Origin: Hydrogenophaga taeniospiralis CCUG 15921
GTDB taxonomy: Bacteria; Pseudomonadota; Gammaproteobacteria; Burkholderiales; Burkholderiaceae_C
Length of the DNA stretch: 64,000 nt
NCBI RefSeq assembly: GCF_001592305.1
Contig: NZ_BCWR01000016.1
Location: forward strand, 1 to 64,000
Reading direction: 5' to 3'
A program made the translations under genes and the position numbers. Under the pieces are notes generated by a model that was not told where the DNA came from, ran no database searches, and worked only from the letters and a program-made list of their open reading frames with translations. Positions 8,897-18,478 of the stretch are shown in pieces. Each line of letters opens with the position of its first letter. The stretch's first letter is position 1.

Positions 8897-9841
8897 ATGA
8901 GCAAACCCATGGACAAACCCACGTCGGGTGACTTCACCAAAACCGCTGGCTGGATGGACTGGTACACCGGTCCGTCCAAGCCGACCTTCCAACTGCCCGC
9001 TGGCGCTGTGGACGCGCACTGCCACGTGTTCGGCCCGGGCGCGGAATTTCCCTACGCGCCCGAGCGCAAGTACACGCCCTGCGACGCGAGCAAGCACGAG
9101 CTGTACGCGCTGCGCGACCACCTGGGATTCGCCCGCAACGTGGTGGTGCAGGCCACCTGCCACGGCGCCGACAACCGCGCCATGGTCGACGCCTGTCTGT
9201 CATCGGGCGGCAAGGCGCGTGGCGTGGCCACGGTCAAGCGCTCCATCAGCGATGAAGAGCTGCAGGCCCTGCACGACGCCGGTGTGCGCGGTGTGCGCTT
9301 CAACTTCGTCAAGCGCCTGGTGGACTTCACCCCCAAGGACGAGCTGATGGAGATCGCCGGCCGCATTGCCAAGCTCGGCTGGCACGTGGTCATCTACTTC
9401 GAGGCGGTGGACCTGCCCGAGCTGTGGGACTTCTTCACCGCGCTGCCCACCACCGTGGTGGTGGACCATATGGGCCGCCCGGACGTGAGCCTGCCGGTGG
9501 ACGGCCCGCAGTTCGCGCTGTTTCAGAAGTTCATGCGCGAACACAGCAACGTGTGGAGCAAGGTGAGCTGCCCCGAGCGCCTGTCGGTCACCGGCCCCAA
9601 GGCCCTGAACGGCGAGCAGAACGCCTACACCGACGTGATCCCGTTCGCCAAACGCATCGTCGAGCAGTTCCCCGACCGCGTGCTCTGGGGCACCGACTGG
9701 CCGCACCCCAACCTGAAGGACCACATGCCCGACGACGGCTTGCTGGTGGATTTCATCCCGCACATCGCGCCGACGGCCGAGCTGCAGCAGAAGCTGCTCG
9801 TGACCAACCCCATGAAGCTTTACTGGCCCGAGGAGGTCTGA
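8897..9841 (+). CDS. ligI: 2-pyrone-4,6-dicarboxylate hydrolase (LigI/PmdD)
   Basis: 314 residues, amidohydrolase superfamily. It has GAVDAHCHVFGPGAEFPY near the N-terminus, VVVDHMGRPD in the middle and LWGTDWPHPN near the end, all typical of LigI, a metal-independent lactonase of this superfamily. It opens 2-pyrone-4,6-dicarboxylate to 4-oxalomesaconate. The start is ATG 8897, 9 nt after ligK. Confidence 0.95.
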   Translation: MSKPMDKPTSGDFTKTAGWMDWYTGPSKPTFQLPAGAVDAHCHVFGPGAEFPYAPERKYTPCDASKHELYALRDHLGFARNVVVQATCHGADNRAMVDACLSSGGKARGVATVKRSISDEELQALHDAGVRGVRFNFVKRLVDFTPKDELMEIAGRIAKLGWHVVIYFEAVDLPELWDFFTALPTTVVVDHMGRPDVSLPVDGPQFALFQKFMREHSNVWSKVSCPERLSVTGPKALNGEQNAYTDVIPFAKRIVEQFPDRVLWGTDWPHPNLKDHMPDDGLLVDFIPHIAPTAELQQKLLVTNPMKLYWPEEV

Positions 9842-9842
9842 C

Positions 9843-11161
<1,319 letters not shown>

Positions 11162-11162
11162 C

Positions 11163-12113
11163 ATGACCATCAAAGTAGCCCTCGCCGGCGCCGGCGCCTT
11201 CGGCATCAAACACCTCGACGGCATCAAAAATATTGACGGCGTTGAAGTGGTTTCGCTGATCAGCCGCGACCTGGAGAAGACCAAAGAAGTCGCCGACAAA
11301 TACGGCATCGGCCACGTCACCACCGATCTCGCCGACAGCCTGGCGATGAAGGACGTGGACGCCGTCATCCTCTGCACCCCCACGCAGATGCATGCCGAGC
11401 AGACGCTGGCCTGCCTGAAGGCCGGCAAACACGTGCAGGTGGAGATTCCGCTGGCCGACAGCCTCAAGGGCGCCGAAGACGTGGTGGCGCTGCAGAAGCA
11501 GACCGGCTTGGTGGCCATGTGCGGCCACACCCGCCGCTTCAACCCCAGCCATCAGTACGTGCACAACAAGATCCAGGCCGGCGAATTCAACATCCAGCAG
11601 ATGGATGTGCAGACCTATTTCTTCCGCCGCACCAACACCAACGCGCTGGGCCAGGCCCGCAGCTGGACCGACCACCTGCTGTGGCACCACGCCGCCCACA
11701 CCGTGGACCTGTTCGCCTACCAGTGCAACAGCCCCATCGTGATGGCCAACGCCATCCAGGGCCCGATCCACCCCGTGCTCGGCATCGCCATGGACATGAG
11801 CATCCAGCTCAAGGCCGCCAACGGCGCCATCTGCACGCTGAGCCTCTCGTTCAACAACGACGGTCCGCTGGGCACCTTCTTCCGCTACATCGGCGACACC
11901 GCGACCTACATTGCGCGCTACGACGACCTGTTCACCGGTAAGGAAGAGAAGATCGACGTGTCCCAGGTGGCGGTGTCCATGAACGGCATCGAGTTGCAGG
12001 ACCGCGAGTTCTTCGCCGCCATCAAAGAGGGCCGCGAGCCCAATTCGAGCGTGGCCAAGGTGTTCAACTGCTACCAGGTGCTGAACCAGCTGGAGCAACA
12101 ACTGAAAGCCTGA
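11163..12113 (+). CDS. ligC: 4-carboxy-2-hydroxymuconate-6-semialdehyde dehydrogenase (LigC/PmdC)
   Basis: 316 residues of the Gfo/Idh/MocA family. The N-terminal NAD(P) fold is IKVALAGAGAFGIKHLDGI, with CTPTQMHAEQTLACLKAGKHVQVEIPLA as the family signature and SWTDHLLWHHAAHTVDLF in the substrate domain. It oxidises the cyclised ring-cleavage product to 2-pyrone-4,6-dicarboxylate. ATG 11163 is 1 nt after the ligB stop. It is the last gene before the stem-loop at 12148-12196. Confidence 0.95.
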   Translation: MTIKVALAGAGAFGIKHLDGIKNIDGVEVVSLISRDLEKTKEVADKYGIGHVTTDLADSLAMKDVDAVILCTPTQMHAEQTLACLKAGKHVQVEIPLADSLKGAEDVVALQKQTGLVAMCGHTRRFNPSHQYVHNKIQAGEFNIQQMDVQTYFFRRTNTNALGQARSWTDHLLWHHAAHTVDLFAYQCNSPIVMANAIQGPIHPVLGIAMDMSIQLKAANGAICTLSLSFNNDGPLGTFFRYIGDTATYIARYDDLFTGKEEKIDVSQVAVSMNGIELQDREFFAAIKEGREPNSSVAKVFNCYQVLNQLEQQLKA

Positions 12114-12147
12114 TGGATCCCAGCGGATGGATCGCCCAAAGCACAAT

Positions 12148-12196
12148 GGGGTCAGACCACTCGCCGCGCAGCGGTGATGTGCTCTGACCCCGTTTT
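12148..12196 (+). terminator. Stem-loop with short T run after the lig operon
   Basis: GGGGTCAGACCAC (12148-12160) pairs with GTGCTCTGACCCC (12179-12191) with a single mismatch, and is followed by GTTTT. It likely ends the lig transcript, although the 4-T tail and long loop make it weaker than the 2207 terminator. The GGGGTCAGA/TCTGACCCC core resembles a dispersed repeat sequence, so it may also be a repeat remnant. Confidence 0.6.
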
Positions 12197-12228
12197 GCGT
12201 GCCACGACGCCACCACAGGACTTTCGAT

Positions 12229-13227
12229 ATGCAACAACGCCAACTCGGCCCCTTCAAAGTCTCAGCCATCGGCCTGGGCTGCATGAACATCTGCCACGCC
12301 TACGGCGCCCCCGTGTCCGAGCAGCAGGCTGAGCGCGTGCTGCTCGGCGCGCTGGACGCGGGCGTGACCCACTTCGACACCGCGGCGCTCTATGGTTTTG
12401 GCGCCAGCGAAACGTTGGTGGGCAAATACCTCAGCCCGCACCGCTCGAAATTCACGCTCGCCAGCAAGTGCGGCATGCAGGGCGTGCCCAACGCCGACGG
12501 CGTGAAGGTGCGCGTCATCGATGGCCGGCCCGAGACCATCAAGGCCACCTGTGAAGAGGCGCTCAAACGCCTCAAGACCGACGTGATCGACCTGTACTAC
12601 CTGCACCGCTGGGACAAGCAGGTGCCCATCGAGGACAGCGTGGGCGCCCTGAGCGACTTGGTGCGAGCGGGCAAGATCCAGACCATCGGCCTCTCCGAAG
12701 TGTCGGCCCCCACCTTGCGCCGTGCGCAGGCGGTGCACCCCATCACAGCCGTGCAGACCGAGTACTCCCTGTGGACGCGCAATCCCGAGATCGCCGTGCT
12801 CGACACCTGCCGCGAATTCGGCATCGCCTTCGTGGCCTTCAGCCCGGTGGCGCGCGGCTTCCTCTGCGGCGAACTCAACGTGGGGGCCTTCGATGCCAAG
12901 GACATCCGCCGCAGCATGCCGCGTTTCGCTCCCGAGAACTACGCCACCAATCTCACGCTGCTGCCCGGCTACCTGGCCATGGCCAACGAGGTGGGCTGTA
13001 CCCCGGCCCAACTCGCCATTGCCTGGCTGCTGCACCGTGGTGAGAACATCCTGCCTATCCCCGGCACCACCAGCCTGGCACACCTGAAGGACGACCTGGG
13101 CGCGGCGAACGTGAAGCTCGATGCCTCGGTCATGGCGCGGCTCAACGACCACATCAACCAGCACACCGTGAAGGGCGAGCGCTACAACGCGCAGGGCAGC
13201 AGCGAGGTGGACACCGAGGTGTTCTGA
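12229..13227 (+). CDS. Aldo/keto reductase
   Basis: 332 residues with the full AKR tetrad: Asp and Tyr in FDTAALYGFGASE, Lys in FTLASKCGM and His in LYYLHRWDK. The family reduces aldehydes or ketones with NADPH in the cytosol. The C-terminal half (GENILPIPGTTSLAHLKDDLGA) is the cofactor-binding segment. The frame opens at 12199 but MQQRQLGPFKVSAIGLG at ATG 12229, preceded by AGGA, is the normal AKR start. Substrate unknown; placement after the lig operon suggests an aromatic aldehyde, but the stem-loop upstream separates them. Confidence 0.88.
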   Translation: MQQRQLGPFKVSAIGLGCMNICHAYGAPVSEQQAERVLLGALDAGVTHFDTAALYGFGASETLVGKYLSPHRSKFTLASKCGMQGVPNADGVKVRVIDGRPETIKATCEEALKRLKTDVIDLYYLHRWDKQVPIEDSVGALSDLVRAGKIQTIGLSEVSAPTLRRAQAVHPITAVQTEYSLWTRNPEIAVLDTCREFGIAFVAFSPVARGFLCGELNVGAFDAKDIRRSMPRFAPENYATNLTLLPGYLAMANEVGCTPAQLAIAWLLHRGENILPIPGTTSLAHLKDDLGAANVKLDASVMARLNDHINQHTVKGERYNAQGSSEVDTEVF

Positions 13228-13245
13228 CGTCCCGGGGCACGGCGC

Positions 13246-13830
13246 TCAACCGGCACCGCTTCGCACGCGGCTCACGATGCGGTTCAAACCCACCGGCGTG
13301 AGGCCCAGGTAGCGTGCGAGGTTGTTTTGCGGGATGCGCTTCTCCAGCGCAGGGCATTCCGCGAGAAAGGCCCGGTAGCGGTTTTCGGGCGAGAGCGTCA
13401 GCAAGCTGCGTTCTCGTGCCTCCTTGCGGGCGGCAAATGCCATCGTCAACCGCTGCATGGCGCGGCCCCACGCAAGGTGGCGGTTGGCCAGCTCCTCCAC
13501 AAGCGGAAAATCAAGGCGCTCCAGCCGGCTCTTTTCCATAGCGACGGTTGCAAAGCTGGTTTTTCCGCGGGGCTCAAGCGCTGTGATGCTGGCGAAGTAG
13601 CGCCCCTCTTCGGCAAATGACTTGATCCACTCGTTGCCCGATTCGTCGAGATAACAGAGCTTGATGAGACCTTCACGCACGGCGTAGAGGTAGGGGTGCT
13701 GCACGTCCTGGTGAAACACGGTGGCACCCGCAGGGAATCCGAGTTCCCGAATGTGCGTGCTCACGCGATCCCATTCCGGGAGAGGTTGGCCCGCTGCCGA
13801 CTCCAGCAGTTGCCGCAACACGGATGTCAT
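13246..13830 (-). CDS. Crp/Fnr-family transcriptional regulator
   Basis: 194 residues from ATG 13830 (205 from a TTG at 13863). The N-terminal cyclic-nucleotide-type beta barrel includes GATVFHQDVQHPYLYAVREGLIKLCYL, and the C-terminal helix-turn-helix includes IPQNNLARYLGLTPVGLNRI. There is no N-terminal cysteine cluster, so it is not an oxygen-sensing [4Fe-4S] FNR. An FNR-like half-site pair (TTGAC-N4-GTTAA, 13844-13857) lies just upstream of ATG 13830, suggesting autoregulation; this is why the shorter form is preferred. Effector unknown. Confidence 0.85.
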   Translation of the reverse strand: MTSVLRQLLESAAGQPLPEWDRVSTHIRELGFPAGATVFHQDVQHPYLYAVREGLIKLCYLDESGNEWIKSFAEEGRYFASITALEPRGKTSFATVAMEKSRLERLDFPLVEELANRHLAWGRAMQRLTMAFAARKEARERSLLTLSPENRYRAFLAECPALEKRIPQNNLARYLGLTPVGLNRIVSRVRSGAG

Positions 13831-13843
13831 GGGAAACGGCGGA

Positions 13844-13857
13844 TTGACTGAGGTTAA
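13844..13857 (-). promoter_or_regulatory. FNR-type dyad TTGAC-N4-GTTAA before the Crp/Fnr gene
   Basis: TTGAC (13844-13848), four bases, then GTTAA (13853-13857): a 5-4-5 inverted repeat with one mismatch, the spacing used by Crp/Fnr proteins. The surrounding 21 bases match the dyad at 14523-14536 at 17 positions. The location about 20 nt before the regulator's ATG fits autorepression. Confidence 0.55.
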
Positions 13858-14039
13858 TGACAACGCGCAGGGTGTTTTCTAGAGTCACGCCTGCATGAGG
13901 AACTTGTCATTGAACCACAGCAGCAACCATCGGCGATGGCCGGCAGCGCAGCCCGCTGTTGGTTTGGATGCCAAAGGTCCGATGCATGCACGGGCATTGA
14001 ATGCCGCCGACATCGTCAAAACACGTTGAGGACTCACCC

Positions 14040-14378
14040 ATGAACTACACCTTCTTTGTCATGCTGCGTGCATTGCCGGCGTGGCTGCAGCTCAGCCGCG
14101 AGGCCCGGAAGTCTCTGGCCGATGAGCACATGGGCGCTGCGCTGGCCCGCAGCGAGGGGTTGTTGACCATGCGCTACTTCGATGCCGAGGCGTTCTCCTC
14201 GCCTTGCAGCGAGGTGGTGATGGTCGAAACCCGGGATCCCCGGCACCACTACTTTTTCATGGAGCAACTGCGCGATTCACCGCTGTTCAGCGTGCCGTAC
14301 TTCGAGGTGTTGAACATCGTCTCGACAATTGAAGACGGCTATCAGACCTACGAAGCCCAAGGATTGCCGAGCGCTTGA
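14040..14378 (+). CDS. Darcynin-like small protein
   Basis: 112 residues: MNYTFFVMLRALPAWLQLSREAR, MRYFDAEAFSS, EVVMVETRDPRHHYFFMEQLRDSPLF and VPYFEVLNIVSTIEDGYQTYEA. This pattern matches my memory of the darcynin family, cytosolic proteins of unknown biochemistry with a ferredoxin-like (ABM-like) fold. Family recall is the only basis. It sits between a Crp/Fnr regulator and an SDR, and is likely in the same regulatory unit. Confidence 0.7.
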   Translation: MNYTFFVMLRALPAWLQLSREARKSLADEHMGAALARSEGLLTMRYFDAEAFSSPCSEVVMVETRDPRHHYFFMEQLRDSPLFSVPYFEVLNIVSTIEDGYQTYEAQGLPSA

Positions 14379-14522
14379 GGTGTTCGCGGGCGAGGTGTTG
14401 TCGCTGGCACCGGCAGCGCGCATCGATCGATCTCGATGGCGACCCGATCCCGGGCGGGAAGAAGGCATCTGACTGCGGTGCTATGCAGCGGCTGCAAGCC
14501 GTCTGACGCGTCCGCCGCACGA

Positions 14523-14536
14523 TTAACTTCGGTTAA
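14523..14536 (+). promoter_or_regulatory. Perfect FNR-type dyad TTAAC-N4-GTTAA before the SDR gene
   Basis: TTAAC (14523-14527), TTCG, GTTAA (14532-14536) is a perfect 5-4-5 inverted repeat about 36 nt before the start codon of the next gene. It closely resembles the dyad at the start of the Crp/Fnr gene, so the regulator probably binds both. Confidence 0.6.
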
Positions 14537-14572
14537 CGACACCATTCCAAAGCGTCCCTACAGTCCGTTGGC

Positions 14573-15340
14573 ATGAAACATTCTCCACAGAACCCCAACC
14601 CCTTCATGGGCCGATCCTGGCCCAGGACGCTGGTCACCGGCGCCACTTCGGGCATCGGTCTGGCGCTCACGCGCTTGCTTGCCGAATCGGGTACGCCTGT
14701 CCTCGCGCTGGGACGCAACGCGGGGGCACTGGCGCCGTTGCAAGCGAAGCATCCCCACCTCGTGTTCGTCCGTTGCGATCTGTCGGATCTGGCGTCGCTG
14801 AGTGCCTTCGCCACCGATCTGGTGGCGGCGCACCCCGACCTGGCCTGTCTGATCAACAACGCAGGCCTGCAGCACAACCTACTTTTCGACGAGAGCGGGT
14901 CCACCGCCGAAAGCATCCGCCAGGAGATCGACGTCAATCTCACGGCGCCCATCACCCTGACCCGTGCCTTGCTTCCCCATCTGCGGTCGCGGCCTGCTGC
15001 CTGGGTGGTCAATGTCACGTCGGGGCTGGCATTCGCTCCCAAGCGCGGTGCGGCGGTGTACAGCGCCACCAAGGCCGGTCTGCACCTGTTCACCCAGGCG
15101 CTGCGGCTGCAGATGCAGGGGCAGTCCGTGCGGGTGGTGGAGGCCATCATGCCCCTCGTGGATACACCCATGACCCAAGGCCGTGGTCGCGACAAGCTCC
15201 CGGCCGAAGCCGCCGCCGCGCAAATCCTGGAGGGCTTGCGCGTCGGGCGGCAAGACATCTGGGTCGGCAAGGCCAGGGGCATTCCGTGGCTGCAGCGCAT
15301 CGCGCCCGGCGTGCTGGGCCGCATCATGCAGGCCGGTTGA
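14573..15340 (+). CDS. Short-chain dehydrogenase/reductase (classical SDR)
   Basis: 255 residues. NAD(P) motif TLVTGATSGIGLALTRLL, the NNAG motif in CLINNAGLQHN and the catalytic YSATK (Tyr-x3-Lys) are all present, with Ser in VVNVTSG. The overall shape resembles DltE-type oxidoreductases. ATG 14573. It probably belongs to the regulon of the Crp/Fnr protein 0.7 kb upstream, given the shared dyad. Substrate cannot be inferred. Confidence 0.88.
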   Translation: MKHSPQNPNPFMGRSWPRTLVTGATSGIGLALTRLLAESGTPVLALGRNAGALAPLQAKHPHLVFVRCDLSDLASLSAFATDLVAAHPDLACLINNAGLQHNLLFDESGSTAESIRQEIDVNLTAPITLTRALLPHLRSRPAAWVVNVTSGLAFAPKRGAAVYSATKAGLHLFTQALRLQMQGQSVRVVEAIMPLVDTPMTQGRGRDKLPAEAAAAQILEGLRVGRQDIWVGKARGIPWLQRIAPGVLGRIMQAG

Positions 15341-15525
15341 GCGGACCGATCCGCCATCGATGGAGCACCCCGTGAAAGGCCGGCGGGTGAACGACACCTG
15401 CTTTGTCCTGCAGCGCGCTTGTCGATACAAAACGCAATAAACCGAAACTGCGCCGAGACCACCGACGGGCGTTGCCCCGGCACCATGACGGACATGTTCA
15501 ACAAGGTTCTGAAAGGACCCCCGTC

Positions 15526-15996
15526 ATGAAACCCTGGATCAAGAAAACCCTCGTCGGCGTCTTCGGCGCGACCCTTCTCGTCGGTGGCCTCACGGCCTGC
15601 GGATCGCGCAGCCACCACCACGGCGGCGACTGGAGCCCCGAGCGCGTGACCGAGGTGCGCGGCAAGGTGGTGGACAAGATCAGCAGCAACCTCGAACTCA
15701 ACGAGGCCCAGAAGCAGAAGCTGGGCGTGCTGGCCGACGAGATCATTGCCCAGCGCACCGCGTTCCGTGGCCAAGGGGCCGACCCGCGCGCCGACTTCAA
15801 GGCCCTGATCGCCGGCGACAAGTTCGACCGCGCCCGCGCCCAGGCCCTGCTGGACCAGAAGACACAGGCCGTGCAGGGCAATGGCCCGAAGGTGATCGCC
15901 GCGCTGGCCGATTTCTACGACAGCCTCAACCCCGAGCAGCAGAAGCAGGTGCGCGAGCGCATGGAGCAGCGCCGCGGCTGGTGGGGCCGGGGTTGA
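15526..15996 (+). CDS. Spy/CpxP-like periplasmic lipoprotein
   Basis: 156 residues. KKTLVGVFGATLLVGGLTAC is a lipoprotein signal ending at Cys25, followed by a His-rich GSRSHHHGGDW and a helical domain (ELNEAQKQKLGVLADEIIAQR; LNPEQQKQVRERMEQRRGWWGRG) of the LTxxQ/Spy-CpxP kind. Such proteins act as envelope chaperones or metal/stress sensors. It starts a likely operon with a small protein, an OmpR-type regulator and a histidine kinase, which is the expected setting for an envelope stress accessory protein. ATG 15526; the frame is open upstream but lacks a signal peptide. Confidence 0.85.
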   Translation: MKPWIKKTLVGVFGATLLVGGLTACGSRSHHHGGDWSPERVTEVRGKVVDKISSNLELNEAQKQKLGVLADEIIAQRTAFRGQGADPRADFKALIAGDKFDRARAQALLDQKTQAVQGNGPKVIAALADFYDSLNPEQQKQVRERMEQRRGWWGRG

Positions 15997-16004
15997 GCGT
16001 GGGG

Positions 16005-16322
16005 ATGACGGCCATGTCACCCCGACTGGAACCCATCCACCACCTGGCCCAGCAAAGCCGGGTCTTCGGCCCGGCCTTGCTGGCCGATGCCGACGACCCC
16101 CACGCCGAACTGCTGGCCATGGTGTGGGGCCCGCGCTTCGACCGCGAGCACGCGCTCGGCCTGTGGGCCCGGCTCTCGCAACGCCGGCCCGGTGAAGCGG
16201 TGCCGGTGCTGCCGGCCCTGCTGTCGGCGGCCGACCGCTTCGACGCCCTGGGCACGCCGGTGCAGCAGCGCTTGCGCCGCCTCATCGTGCGCCACCAGAC
16301 GCTGGGCGCGGCGGCAATGTAA
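16005..16322 (+). CDS. Hypothetical protein in the lipoprotein/two-component operon
   Basis: About 105 residues, predicted largely helical and soluble, with no signal peptide or motif I recognise (PRLEPIHHLAQQSRVFGPAL; EAVPVLPALLSAADRFDALG). ATG 16005 lies 8 nt after the lipoprotein stop; ATG 16014 is possible. It ends 9 nt before the response regulator. Tight packing and consistent codon use support a real gene. Function unknown; it may modulate the adjacent two-component system. Confidence 0.6.
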   Translation: MTAMSPRLEPIHHLAQQSRVFGPALLADADDPHAELLAMVWGPRFDREHALGLWARLSQRRPGEAVPVLPALLSAADRFDALGTPVQQRLRRLIVRHQTLGAAAM

Positions 16323-16331
16323 GAATCGCGC

Positions 16332-17039
16332 ATGCACCGCGTTTTGCTCATCGACGACGACGAACAGCTGGGCCCGCCGCTGGCCACGTATTTCCAGCGC
16401 TTCGAACTCTCGCTGACCCACGCCCTGCGGCCCAGCGAGGGCCTGCAGCGGCTGCGCGCGGGCGGGTTCGACGCCGCCATCCTCGACGTGATGCTGCCCG
16501 AGATGGACGGCTTCGAACTCTGCCGCACCATCCGCAAGGAGAGCGACATCCCTATCGTCATGCTCACCGCGCGTGGCGACGTGATGGACCGCGTGGTCGG
16601 CCTGGAGATCGGGGCCGACGACTACCTGCCCAAACCCTTCGAGCCGCGCGAGTTGGTGGCGCGCCTGCAGACCGTGCTGCGCCGCCGCCGCGCCAGTCTG
16701 GCGCCGCAGTCGCCCGCCGTGGGCGATGCGGGGCAGGGCGAGCTGCGCTTCGAAGGCCTCACGCTCGACCCCGCGCGCCGCAGCGTCATCCGCCAGGGCG
16801 AGCCGGTGGAACTCACCGGCACCGAATTCGAGCTGCTGATGCTGCTGGCGCGCGAGCCGGGCCGCGTGCACAGCCGCGACGACATCCTGAATCAGCTGCG
16901 TGGCCACGAGGCCGATCTCTACACCCGCGCGGTGGACATCGTGGTGAGCCGCCTGCGCAAGAAGCTGGAGCCACTGGACTGCATCAAGACCCTGCGCAAC
17001 GCCGGCTACTCGCTCGCGCTGCGCCGCCTCACGCCATGA
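16332..17039 (+). CDS. OmpR-family response regulator
   Basis: 235 residues. The receiver domain has the acidic cluster IDDDEQ near residue 8, phospho-acceptor Asp52 (ILDVMLPEMDGFE), Thr in MLTAR and Lys in LPKPFEPREL. The C-terminal winged helix has VELTGTEFELLMLLAREPG and VDIVVSRLRKKLE. It overlaps the kinase start by 4 nt (ATGA at 17036-17039). The likely targets are its own operon, including the Spy-like lipoprotein. Confidence 0.93.
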   Translation: MHRVLLIDDDEQLGPPLATYFQRFELSLTHALRPSEGLQRLRAGGFDAAILDVMLPEMDGFELCRTIRKESDIPIVMLTARGDVMDRVVGLEIGADDYLPKPFEPRELVARLQTVLRRRRASLAPQSPAVGDAGQGELRFEGLTLDPARRSVIRQGEPVELTGTEFELLMLLAREPGRVHSRDDILNQLRGHEADLYTRAVDIVVSRLRKKLEPLDCIKTLRNAGYSLALRRLTP

Positions 17040-18463
17040 ACCACCGGGCCACGCCCCACGCGCGCGACGCGACCGCCCCCCACGCGCGCAAGCCCTGGCA
17101 CCGCCGCGCGCGCCAGCGCCTGAGCCACTCCATCAAGCTGCGGCTGGTGCTGGTGTTCGTGCTGCTCGCGCTGGCCATGGCCTTCACCTTCGTCGGCGGT
17201 GCGCAGAAGGCGTTTTCGCTCGGCTGGCGCGAGGCCGCGCGCCCGCTGCTCATGGATTACGTGGACCGCCTCGCCGCCGACGCCACCGCCGGCGGCACAC
17301 CGGACATCGAGCGCGCGCAGGCCATCACCCGGCGCCTGCCGCTCACCATCGACATCACCGGCCCGCGCGTCACCTGGCGCTCGCACCCCGATCAGGGCAA
17401 GCCTGAATGGCTGCGCGACCACCTGGGCAGCGAGCGCAACGCCGGCCCGGGCGACGGGAGCAGCGAGCGCTGGGGTGGCGAGAAAGACTGGCAGCGCCTG
17501 CTCTCGCGCACCACGGCCGATGGCCACACCATCGAGTTCGGCCTCAACGACGCGGCCTTCGAGCGCCGCCCGCGCCTGCTGGGCTACACCCTGGGTGCGC
17601 TGCTGCTGCTCACCTTGCTGGCGTTCCTGTACGTGCGCCGCCTGCTGCGCCCGCTCGACGACATCCAGGCCGGTGCGCAGCGCTTCGGCGCCGGCGATTT
17701 CGGCCAGCCCATTCCCGTGCGCCATCCGCGCAAACCTGATGAGCTCGGCCAGCTCGCCACCACCATCAACACCATGGGGCAGGACATCCGCCAGATGCTC
17801 GACGCCAAGCGCGCGCTGCTGCTCGCCATCAGCCACGAGCTGCGCAGCCCGCTCACCCGCGCCCGGCTCAATACCGAGCTGCTGCCCGAAAACGCCGAGG
17901 TCAATCCGCAGCGCGAAGCCCTGCTGCGCGACCTGCAGGAAATGGCCCGCCTCATCACCGACCTGCTGGAAAGCGAACGCCTGGCCGCCAACCACGCTGC
18001 GTTGCAGACCGAGCCCGTGGCGCTGGAGGCGCTGGCGCGCGACGTCATCGGCGAACTGCAGGCCCGCCACCCCGAGGCGGCCCACATCGCCGTGCACGCC
18101 GCACCCGGCCTGCCCACACTGGCGCTCGACCCCACGCGCATGCGATTGCTGCTGCGCAACCTGCTCGACAACGCCCTGCGTCACAGCGCCGAAGCACCGC
18201 TGCCGCCCGAGCTGCACCTGCGTGCCGAGGGCGAAGGCATCCAGATCGAGGTGCGCGACCACGGCCCCGGCGTGCCGGACGGGCAGATCCCCCATCTGGC
18301 CGAACCCTTCTTCCGACCCGACACCGCCCGCACTCGCGCGCAGGGCGGCGTGGGCCTGGGCCTGTACCTGTGCAAGCTGGTGGCGCAGGCGCACGGCGGC
18401 ACGTTCGCCGTGCGCAACGCACGGCCCGGGTTGGCGGTGGTGGTGAATCTGCCGCCGCGTTGA
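17036..18463 (+). CDS. Sensor histidine kinase (CpxA-like layout)
   Basis: 475 residues. A first membrane helix at about 36-56, a periplasmic sensor of about 130 residues, a second helix near 182-200 (LGYTLGALLLLTLLAFLYV), HAMP, then the phospho-acceptor box AISHELRSPLTRARL with His267 and an ATPase domain with NLLDNALRHS, DHGPGVP and GGVGLGLYLCK. It phosphorylates the preceding OmpR-type regulator. With the Spy-like lipoprotein this looks like an envelope-stress system. Confidence 0.93.
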   Translation: MNHRATPHARDATAPHARKPWHRRARQRLSHSIKLRLVLVFVLLALAMAFTFVGGAQKAFSLGWREAARPLLMDYVDRLAADATAGGTPDIERAQAITRRLPLTIDITGPRVTWRSHPDQGKPEWLRDHLGSERNAGPGDGSSERWGGEKDWQRLLSRTTADGHTIEFGLNDAAFERRPRLLGYTLGALLLLTLLAFLYVRRLLRPLDDIQAGAQRFGAGDFGQPIPVRHPRKPDELGQLATTINTMGQDIRQMLDAKRALLLAISHELRSPLTRARLNTELLPENAEVNPQREALLRDLQEMARLITDLLESERLAANHAALQTEPVALEALARDVIGELQARHPEAAHIAVHAAPGLPTLALDPTRMRLLLRNLLDNALRHSAEAPLPPELHLRAEGEGIQIEVRDHGPGVPDGQIPHLAEPFFRPDTARTRAQGGVGLGLYLCKLVAQAHGGTFAVRNARPGLAVVVNLPPR

Positions 18464-18478
18464 CGGCGGGAAGGACGC

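Noticed and set aside
12148..12196. Possible insertion-sequence end based on the GGGGTCAGA repeat
   Set aside because: No transposase or target duplication is nearby; a terminator or repeat remnant explains it better.
13244..13888. Alternative longer Crp/Fnr protein starting at TTG 13863
   Set aside because: The extension would cover the FNR-like dyad and has no ribosome site; the ATG at 13830 is preferred, although not proven.
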